From NCBI GenBank assembly GCA_902373515.1, contig CABKML010000006.1, forward strand, positions 1 to 64,000: a DNA stretch of 64,000 nucleotides, read 5' to 3'. Each line of letters opens with the position of its first letter. Position 1 is the stretch's first letter. The DNA comes from an uncultured Eubacteriales bacterium (GTDB lineage Bacteria; Bacillota; Clostridia; Saccharofermentanales; Fastidiosipilaceae). Below, one piece after another: positions 57,418 through 64,000 of the stretch. The position numbers were made by a program, and so were the translations under genes. The notes under the pieces are model-generated. The model saw only the letters and a list, made by a program, of their open reading frames with translations. It was not told where the DNA came from and made no database searches.

Positions 57418-60400
57418 TTGCATAACGTTGCAAGTGCATTAAGTAGAATTGTATTATATCGTTCTATCCGCTATGTTATATCAGGTATATCAACATCATT
57501 AAGAGAGGGAATTAATAACTTCTATCAGTTTAGCTCTACAATTAATGGTGAGTTTAAGAGTGCTATGGATACCATTGCAACGTCCACGCAATATGCTAAA
57601 AACAGTTTAGGAGCGATGGCATCGCCGATTATAAACGCCTTAGCACCGGCAATTGATTATTTAATTGATAAATTTGTTGCTCTGGTTAATATCATTAATC
57701 AGTTCTTTTCAGCGTTGTTTGGTGGCTTAGGCTTCTTCTTCAGGGCAAAGAAAGTTGCACATGGATTTGGTGGTGCAATAGGTGGCGCAGGCAAACAAGC
57801 TAAAAAAGCAGCTAAAGAAATAAAAGACGCATTATTAGGTATTGACGAACTGAACATCATCAAGAAACCTGAACCCCACGATAATAACGGTGGCGGCGGC
57901 GGTGGCGGCGCAGGCGGCGGATTTGGTGATATGTTTGAAAAAGTGCCTATCAATAAAGACATTTTAGACTTTGCCAAAAAGTTAAGAGAAGCATTTGAAA
58001 AATCAGACTGGGAGGGCTTAGGACGGCTTTTAGGCGAAAAAGTAAATGAGATAGTAAATAAAATTGACTGGGCAAAGATAGGCGCAAAATTAGGTAGAGG
58101 GATTGACGGCGTTGTCCGGACTTTGTACAGCTTTTTAGATACCGTTGACTTTAGAAACATAGGCAGCAAATTTGCGATACTGTTTAACAACGCATTAGCA
58201 AATATAGACACAAGCAAAATAGGAAGATTGTTGATAAAGCAATTTACTATTGCATGGGATGTGTTTATAGGCTTTATTGATGAGCTTGATTATAGCTTGC
58301 TTGCTAGAAAATTATCTAGCGGCATTAGCGGAGCTATGCAAGAAATTAATAAGTGGTTTAGCACTGTAAATTATGATAGTTTTAGGAAGTTTGGAGCGGG
58401 CATTACAGAAATTCTATCAAGCATTAATTTTAGAGAAATAGGCACAACCTTAGCAGACGGCTTTAATCATATTGCGCATATTATAAAATCGTTTTTTGAT
58501 AACTTTGATTTGCGACAATTTGCGATTAATTTTGCGCAAGGTATAAATGACTTTTTCTTGACAATTAAATTTGATGATACGATTGAAACGCTAAAAGAAG
58601 TTGTACATAACATTTTTGAATCAATCAAAGCATTCTTTAAGACGCTAAAAACACAGGATATTGCCGAAAAAATTGTAGAGGGTATTAATTCAATACTGAA
58701 TGAAGTTGTAGACTTTTTCAACAGTGCAGACGGTGCAGAAATTGTAGACGCAATAACCAACTTCATGAATACAATTGTAGAAAAAATTGACTGGGAAAAG
58801 TTTGGCGAGTTCTTACGAGCAAAATTTGTAGCAAAAATCAAGCCGATATTGCGGGGGCTTTTTAGTGCAGATTATGGTGGAGCAGAAAACGCACTACAAA
58901 GAACAATGATGGGTGCTACGGGATTAAACAAGATTTATGATGAAAATAATTCTGAAGTATCCTCGATGGGGCGTGCATTAGACCCCAATAATTTAGCGGG
59001 CGCAGAAACTAACTGGGGAGATATTTTAGTAAAAAAATTCTGGGACCCGCTTAAAAACTGGTTTAGTAATACTTTTACAACTGAAAATGTTAGTGCTTTG
59101 TTGTCACCGGTAAGTAATGGTTTACGCACAGGATTTGTCGGCGCAATAGGTATGGGCGGTATGCTTGATGAGGGCATAGGACAACCAACTAATGAATGGT
59201 TTAATAGCAATTTCAGCGAGGATAAATTTGAAAGTTACGGGTCTAACGTTACAACTGGTTTATCTCAAGGCTTAAGCGCAAATTCAGGCACAGAATGGCT
59301 TGAAAATAGTTTAGGCACCCCCGTTAATCAGTTCTTTGATACTAACTTTAACGCTGAAAACTTTTCACCGTTTGGACAGTCTATACCAAACGGCTTATCT
59401 GAGGGCGTGGAACAGGAAAACGGCGGTATAATCTCATGGCTTGCAGACAAAATCGGTACACCGATAAAAGACTGGTTTACAAGTGTATTTGATACTGATA
59501 GCTTTTCTTCTTATGGTACGAACTTAATTCAAGGCTTTTTAACTGGTATACAGGGAACGGCAGACGAATTGAACACATGGATACAGTCTAATCTGTTTGA
59601 TAACTTTGCTATACAGTTTGAAAGCTTGCCAGACAAAATTATACCTATCATTGACAATTTAAGAGTTGCAATTATGGACGCTTTCAAGGGCGGTGAAAGT
59701 GGTGACTTAGAACAGTCTTTTACTGAACTTGCTGAGCGAATTTTGCAAGGCTTTAATTTAGGTATTGAGCGAAACATTGAAAGTGTTATTGCAAAATTTA
59801 GAGATTTAGCAAAAAGCATTATTGACCGTTTCACGGGCAGTGGCGATGGCGAAATAAATGAAAATCGTTTTTCTGAAATTGCAGAAACAGCGTTAGGCGG
59901 ATTTATTGATAAAGTAGAAAGCTTATCAAGTAGAATTGAAAGTGCATTCAGTTCTTTAGGACGTGAAATTGTAACAGAATTTACAGAAAGCTTGCCGCCG
60001 TCAGCGTTTGAAAATGCAGCAGATAACATTGCAGACGGCTTTATAAACGGCTTAGAACGTGCAAAGTATAAAATGCTTGACGCAGTAAGAAACGTTGCAA
60101 ATGAGGTACAGGAAACGTTCAGGAACGCAATGGAAATACACTCACCGTCAAGAGTTTTTGAGCGGTTTGGTAAATACACTGTACAAGGTTATGCACAGGG
60201 TATTGATGAGGAAAAAGACACAGCAACAGATAAGCTGAAAGAACTCATCAGAGAAGCTATTGACGCAATGAACAGACAACCGAATCTGAATGATAACGGT
60301 GATTATCAAAACGTGTATAATAACAGTATGAGTTCATTAGTATACAAAGTGGACGTTTCAGACAGTAGTAATAGTTTTGCAGAATACTTTAATGAAAACG

Positions 60401-60543
60401 TTTTACCGATAATAAAAGGTATAGCCGACGATACGAAACGGCAAGCGGATAAGCGAGAAGAAACAGTATTACAAATTAGCGGAAAAGAAGTTGCAAAAGC
60501 AGTAAAAGCACAGCAAGACGCAGACGGATACGCTTTTTGCTAA
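57418..60543 (+). CDS. Tape measure protein, C-terminal fragment
   Basis: Continuation of the tape measure in the -1 frame; this frame is open well upstream of the TTG at 57418, so the coordinate is only the first start-like codon. Residues 60-110 are hydrophobic (AMASPIINALAPAIDYLIDKF and FGGLGFFFRAKK), then a glycine-rich hinge (GGGGGGGAGGGFGDM), then long amphipathic repeats. The end has the common tape-measure motif FRNAMEIHSPSRVFERFGKYTVQGYAQGID. No SLT or peptidase domain is embedded. Ribosome binding at 57418 is not evident. Confidence 0.82.
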   Translation: MHNVASALSRIVLYRSIRYVISGISTSLREGINNFYQFSSTINGEFKSAMDTIATSTQYAKNSLGAMASPIINALAPAIDYLIDKFVALVNIINQFFSALFGGLGFFFRAKKVAHGFGGAIGGAGKQAKKAAKEIKDALLGIDELNIIKKPEPHDNNGGGGGGGAGGGFGDMFEKVPINKDILDFAKKLREAFEKSDWEGLGRLLGEKVNEIVNKIDWAKIGAKLGRGIDGVVRTLYSFLDTVDFRNIGSKFAILFNNALANIDTSKIGRLLIKQFTIAWDVFIGFIDELDYSLLARKLSSGISGAMQEINKWFSTVNYDSFRKFGAGITEILSSINFREIGTTLADGFNHIAHIIKSFFDNFDLRQFAINFAQGINDFFLTIKFDDTIETLKEVVHNIFESIKAFFKTLKTQDIAEKIVEGINSILNEVVDFFNSADGAEIVDAITNFMNTIVEKIDWEKFGEFLRAKFVAKIKPILRGLFSADYGGAENALQRTMMGATGLNKIYDENNSEVSSMGRALDPNNLAGAETNWGDILVKKFWDPLKNWFSNTFTTENVSALLSPVSNGLRTGFVGAIGMGGMLDEGIGQPTNEWFNSNFSEDKFESYGSNVTTGLSQGLSANSGTEWLENSLGTPVNQFFDTNFNAENFSPFGQSIPNGLSEGVEQENGGIISWLADKIGTPIKDWFTSVFDTDSFSSYGTNLIQGFLTGIQGTADELNTWIQSNLFDNFAIQFESLPDKIIPIIDNLRVAIMDAFKGGESGDLEQSFTELAERILQGFNLGIERNIESVIAKFRDLAKSIIDRFTGSGDGEINENRFSEIAETALGGFIDKVESLSSRIESAFSSLGREIVTEFTESLPPSAFENAADNIADGFINGLERAKYKMLDAVRNVANEVQETFRNAMEIHSPSRVFERFGKYTVQGYAQGIDEEKDTATDKLKELIREAIDAMNRQPNLNDNGDYQNVYNNSMSSLVYKVDVSDSSNSFAEYFNENVLPIIKGIADDTKRQADKREETVLQISGKEVAKAVKAQQDADGYAFC

Positions 60544-60562
60544 AAGGAAAAGGAGTTAATAA

Positions 60563-61351
60563 ATGTTTACATTTGTGAACAAATTACCGATAAGATTAAT
60601 ATCAGTTGAGGCAAGAGCAGGCACGGTCGGGCTTGCTCTTAACCGTCTAAACGTGGAATATGAGCATTACAGACTAATTGATACGGACGAGTGGGGCGTT
60701 AAATTATATAACGCTTTGCACGGCACAAGCTTTGAGCCTCGGCATATTGTACGCTACACAGGCAAAGAATTAGGCTTAACCGACTTAGACGAATACTTGT
60801 ATATTTTTTCGTACACAGCACCCCCGACTGAATTTTTACAGTGGGGAAAAAGGGGTTCGCCGAAAAAAGAATTAAGAGGGCAAATTCAGATGGCAGAAAT
60901 TAAGCGCATTTTGCAAGAAGCCGACAATTTACCTCAAATTCTAATCATGGAGAACTCACCCGAAATTCATTTAGACGCTTGCTTTTATGCTTTAAGCAGA
61001 TGGTGCGGCTTTTTGTCACAACGTGGATATACAAATTATTGTGCAGATGTTGATACACTTGATTATGGTACAAAGCGGCGTATCAGGAACTATTTAATCA
61101 GCGTTCGAGGATACTACAAATACGATTTTCCTGAAGCACCTGAACCTCCTTTGAGTGGAACAAAACGAGAAAACAATGAGATTAATTATAAGTATTTAGG
61201 CTTTACACCGGACGAATATAAAATCGTACGGAAAACGCTAAACAGCGAACATAGAATTTTCACGCAGTCAAAGAAAGCTATACACGTTGACTTACTGAGT
61301 AAAGTCTTAGGTAATTTATTGGTGGTGAAAAAACCGTGTCTTATATCATGA
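60563..61351 (+). CDS. C5-DNA-methyltransferase-like protein without catalytic cysteine
   Basis: Protein of 262 residues in the tail operon, related to cytosine-5 DNA methyltransferases but degenerate. The motif I region reads ISVEARAGTVGLALNRL (glycine pattern weak), followed by IDTDEWGVKLYNALHG like the motif II-III area. The motif IV P-C-Q reads PPT (TAPPTEFLQWGKRG), so the catalytic Cys is Pro88; the neighbouring F-x-Q-x-G-K-R and K-x-x-L-R-G-Q match well. ILIMENSPEIH corresponds to motif VI E-N-V, and GTKRRIRNYLISVRG to the Q-R-R motif VIII. Family assignment is my reading of these aligned blocks. Methyl transfer is not expected. AAGGAG before the ATG. Confidence 0.7.
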   Translation: MFTFVNKLPIRLISVEARAGTVGLALNRLNVEYEHYRLIDTDEWGVKLYNALHGTSFEPRHIVRYTGKELGLTDLDEYLYIFSYTAPPTEFLQWGKRGSPKKELRGQIQMAEIKRILQEADNLPQILIMENSPEIHLDACFYALSRWCGFLSQRGYTNYCADVDTLDYGTKRRIRNYLISVRGYYKYDFPEAPEPPLSGTKRENNEINYKYLGFTPDEYKIVRKTLNSEHRIFTQSKKAIHVDLLSKVLGNLLVVKKPCLIS

Positions 61352-61707
61352 TTAATGGTGTACCTTTACCAGACCCCAAGCGGGGAGCAAGAATTATAAC
61401 ATCTACAGTTGTAGATGCCGGACGTAACGCCAACGGTGTTACCGTTGGACAAGTCGTAGGTAACAATCTAACAAAGATTGATGGCTTTGAGATTCCGTGG
61501 CTATCTGCTGAAGAATGGAGCGAAGTACTTGCTTTGTTTGATAACTTCTATGTAGTAATGACTTATTATGACCAAAGAACAAATGATAAGCGAAGCATAC
61601 GAGTCTACCCGGGTGACAGGTCGGCAGAGCCGTATTGGCTAGATGAAAACGGAAAACCTACATTTTACAATCATTGTAAAGTCAACTTTATTGCAACAGG
61701 TGAATAA
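61336..61707 (+). CDS. Phage tail-associated protein (distal tail, small)
   Basis: Protein of 123 residues between the methyltransferase-like gene and the large baseplate gene. Beta-rich, with GAGRITST-type (ARIITSTVVDAGRNANG) and DRSAEPYWLDENGKPTFYNHCKVNFIATGE; such small genes after the tape measure code for tail hub or distal tail parts. Starts at GTG 61336 (overlapping the previous stop) or ATG 61348. Function from order only. Confidence 0.6.
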   Translation: MSYIMINGVPLPDPKRGARIITSTVVDAGRNANGVTVGQVVGNNLTKIDGFEIPWLSAEEWSEVLALFDNFYVVMTYYDQRTNDKRSIRVYPGDRSAEPYWLDENGKPTFYNHCKVNFIATGE

Positions 61708-61710
61708 TTA

Positions 61711-64000
61711 ATGAAAATCGTAAGTAAAGAATACGCCCAAAGCATGAAACAACCCCTGAGAAACAGGGGATATATAAATGTGACTTTAGGCGTAATTAAG
61801 CAAGACGCACAGCGTAATGCAAAATTATACCTTGAACACGATTACTGGAACTATCTCACTTTGTCGCCTTTAAGCTATATAGATAAACTGTTTTCTAGTG
61901 GTAAGTCAGGCAAGCACGATACAGCAACCTATGAAAAAAATTTTGTTACAGTTACAGGCGATATGCACTTTGCAAGTCACTACAAGCTTTCTTTTGAAGA
62001 AAATGGGATGGTAACAGATAGACTTGTAGGTGATAAGCCTATCGAGGTAAACATTGAAAGTAAAGTACCTGAATTTGAGCTAAAGGGTGTAACACTAGAT
62101 TTTGGATATAATTATCCCGTAGATTTTGATATTACAGCCGGCAAAACAACGCTAAAAGTTAGGGGAAATAACAAGCGCATTTTTAAGACTGAGCAAGTCT
62201 TTGAAGAAGTAAAATATGGTATTGTAACTATTAAATTTATACATATGAGATACCCTGAAAATCGTGCAAGATTATATAACTTTTTGTATGGTTATGGCTT
62301 AGTTTTGAATAATAGCAACGTGCTTGACAGTGTTTTTACGAGTTACACTTCACCTATACAACAAGATTTGCCGCAGCAAGACTTTAAGATAACAATAGAT
62401 AATCAAAACGGATACTTTAATGTTGACAACCCGAAATCCGCCGTTAATTTCCTTGAACACGGGCAAGAAATGACTTTATCTTACGGATATGACGTAGACG
62501 GAAAAGGCAATATCGAATGGGTAAACAAAGCGAAATTAGTTGTCACAAGCTGGAAAAGTGATAACAAAAGAGCCATTATCACAGCAGTTGATATTTTACG
62601 GAACAAGACTGTTAATTTTGCAGGTGGCACAAAGGTTGGCGAACCTCAAAAAGTAATTACTTTGCTGCAAAAAATGTTAAGAGCAGCGGATATTAAAGAC
62701 TATTACATTGATGAAGAATTATATAACATTGTAATTACAAACCCTACACCAGAGTTACCAGTAAAACAAGCTATGCAGCTTGTAGCTAACATGAGCCGGG
62801 CAGTTATGCTTTTTGACTTTGACAAAGGCTTAATGTTTAAGTGCAATTTTGAGCCGAAAATTACATATACTGGTGAAAATTCTGAGCCTTACAGTGATGT
62901 AAACTTGCTTAAAGATAAGCGAACAGACTGGGCAGAATACGCATGTTTCGCACGCAATTTTACAGTAGTAAGTGGCAATGCAAGCTTTAAGCCAAAAGAT
63001 AGCACAAAAGACAAGAAAAAAGGCTTTGTAACAAAATTATCTGATGGCAACGGTGACGGACTTGAAACAAGCATAACTATCAATCTTGATAGACCGTTTG
63101 TGTATTACAATCTTTGCTTAGCGTTTGGTGAAAACTTGCCGAAAACTGTAAAACTGGAAAGTGGTAACAACAAACCGCTAATACTCACAGGAAATCAAAT
63201 TACTAGAAAGATGAATATCGAGCTTGATTTTAACGAAATTAAGACGTTGAAAATCAGTTTTATAGGCACAAAAGAAAGCTATGGAAGAATTGTAGTTAAG
63301 TCTTTGTATTTAGCTGATGTATCTAACTTTAGAGTTGAATGGAATGATATGATGAGTTACCCTCTAGCTGAAAAACAAGAAAAAGTGCAAGAAATACAAG
63401 TACCTTATTTTGTACCTCAAAAATCAAAGCAAGACAGCAGAACAACTTGTTATGAGGGAACAGCGGTATGCCGTTATCTTTTAGAAAATCCGGCAGGAGA
63501 AGTGGATAAGTGTTGGGTATATACCAGTTTTAAGCTTGATGAGGAAACATATTACGACTTTGAAGCAGAAGTAAACGGTAACAAGATACCGTATTGGGGA
63601 GAACTTGATTCTAACGACAGCAAACAGGTGACGTCTTACGTGGGAACTCAGGAAAAACAACGTGCAATTTTTTCAAAATGGAGTAACGGTAATTACGTCT
63701 TAATATATGATGTTTTTAAGTTTTTACCCCCGAACTTACGGAATAAGGAACACAGCTTTACAATTACAGGTAAAAGAGTCGGGCTTGCTGAAATGCCGTA
63801 TAGCGTAAAAAGCGGCGCACGTGGCAAGACAATCAAGTGGAAAAACCCGCTAATTTCAAACGAAGAAACATCAAAAAAAGTAGCAGACTGGATACAAAAC
63901 TACTATCAAAACACTATTAATTACGAATACAAAATGAGAGGTAACCCTGAAATTGAATGTAATGATTTTATTTATCAAGATAATGAGTGGCACGAAAGAA
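61711..64000 (+). CDS. Large tail/baseplate protein, 3' partial
   Basis: Frame open from ATG 61711 to the window end with no stop, at least 763 residues. It begins IVSKEYAQSMKQPLRNRGYINVTLGVIKQDAQ, which is like the N-terminal hub domain of phage tail proteins near the baseplate. The middle is beta-rich with repeated aromatic strands (for example YEKNFVTVTGDMHFASHYKLS; LVVTSWKSDNKRAIITAVDIL). No lysin or hyaluronidase-type catalytic motif is seen in the visible part. AGGTGA precedes the start. Likely a baseplate hub or receptor-contact protein. Confidence 0.72.
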   Translation, partial: MKIVSKEYAQSMKQPLRNRGYINVTLGVIKQDAQRNAKLYLEHDYWNYLTLSPLSYIDKLFSSGKSGKHDTATYEKNFVTVTGDMHFASHYKLSFEENGMVTDRLVGDKPIEVNIESKVPEFELKGVTLDFGYNYPVDFDITAGKTTLKVRGNNKRIFKTEQVFEEVKYGIVTIKFIHMRYPENRARLYNFLYGYGLVLNNSNVLDSVFTSYTSPIQQDLPQQDFKITIDNQNGYFNVDNPKSAVNFLEHGQEMTLSYGYDVDGKGNIEWVNKAKLVVTSWKSDNKRAIITAVDILRNKTVNFAGGTKVGEPQKVITLLQKMLRAADIKDYYIDEELYNIVITNPTPELPVKQAMQLVANMSRAVMLFDFDKGLMFKCNFEPKITYTGENSEPYSDVNLLKDKRTDWAEYACFARNFTVVSGNASFKPKDSTKDKKKGFVTKLSDGNGDGLETSITINLDRPFVYYNLCLAFGENLPKTVKLESGNNKPLILTGNQITRKMNIELDFNEIKTLKISFIGTKESYGRIVVKSLYLADVSNFRVEWNDMMSYPLAEKQEKVQEIQVPYFVPQKSKQDSRTTCYEGTAVCRYLLENPAGEVDKCWVYTSFKLDEETYYDFEAEVNGNKIPYWGELDSNDSKQVTSYVGTQEKQRAIFSKWSNGNYVLIYDVFKFLPPNLRNKEHSFTITGKRVGLAEMPYSVKSGARGKTIKWKNPLISNEETSKKVADWIQNYYQNTINYEYKMRGNPEIECNDFIYQDNEWHER

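Noticed and set aside
57699-58217. A 172-residue minus-strand frame with a proline run
   Set aside because: It is the complement of the tape measure's glycine-rich hinge (GGC repeats read as proline); no ribosome binding site or promoter.

Overview
The window looks like a chromosomal segment of a low-to-moderate-GC Gram-positive anaerobe of the Bacillota, probably class Clostridia. The reasons are strong AGGAGG-type ribosome binding sites, a HemZ-like radical SAM protein, an ECF-type vitamin transporter, type III pantothenate kinase, and intrinsic terminators with long T-runs. No species can be named from the sequence alone. From about 31.3 kb to the right edge the window is a prophage of siphovirus type. 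The right prophage end lies outside.

Chromosomal part (1-31.3 kb): a HemZ-like gene cut by the left edge; phosphoglucomutase and a GNAT acetyltransferase on the minus strand; a purine and ribose salvage operon (ribokinase, a degenerate nucleoside hydrolase, an intact nucleoside hydrolase, GMP reductase); a pantothenate-to-CoA operon (ECF S component, coaBC, coaX) followed by nagB; a C69 dipeptidase; a nitrilase-fold protein that has lost its catalytic triad; a Crp/Fnr regulator; an ABC transporter with its own two-component system; tRNA-Thr; a membrane-anchored C39-like protease; a PNPOx-like flavoprotein; a one-chain transketolase; a proline iminopeptidase; pheST; and three TadE-like pilus or surface genes next to the prophage end.

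Prophage part (31.4-64 kb): tyrosine integrase and S24/CI-type repressor on the minus strand, then a rightward early operon (two small HTH proteins, an array of five genes built from two repeating families, a secreted transglycosylase, a resolvase-like nuclease, a DExH helicase, ERF annealase, YqaJ exonuclease, an SSB-like protein, a primase-polymerase and a D5/P4-type helicase). Next come a candidate 73-nt small RNA and a TCATCACTAT iteron field that looks like a replication origin. The small terminase gene follows. About 5 kb then separates it from the large terminase. That insert holds a leftward eight-gene operon with an FtsK-like ATPase and seven unrecognised genes, a perfect 8 x 14 bp tandem repeat, and a serine recombinase. 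After that the order is typical: portal, minor head protein, scaffold, capsid, connector genes, tail tube, frameshifted tail chaperones, tape measure (broken by a frameshift), a C5-methyltransferase-like protein without its catalytic cysteine, and tail proteins.

Most notable: the FtsK operon inserted between the terminase genes; the tandem-hairpin RNA with compensatory changes; the iteron origin; the dead methyltransferase homologue in the tail operon; a textbook -1 frameshift signal in the tail chaperone gene; a gene whose Shine-Dalgarno may be brought to its start codon by a hairpin; and three separate pseudoenzymes.
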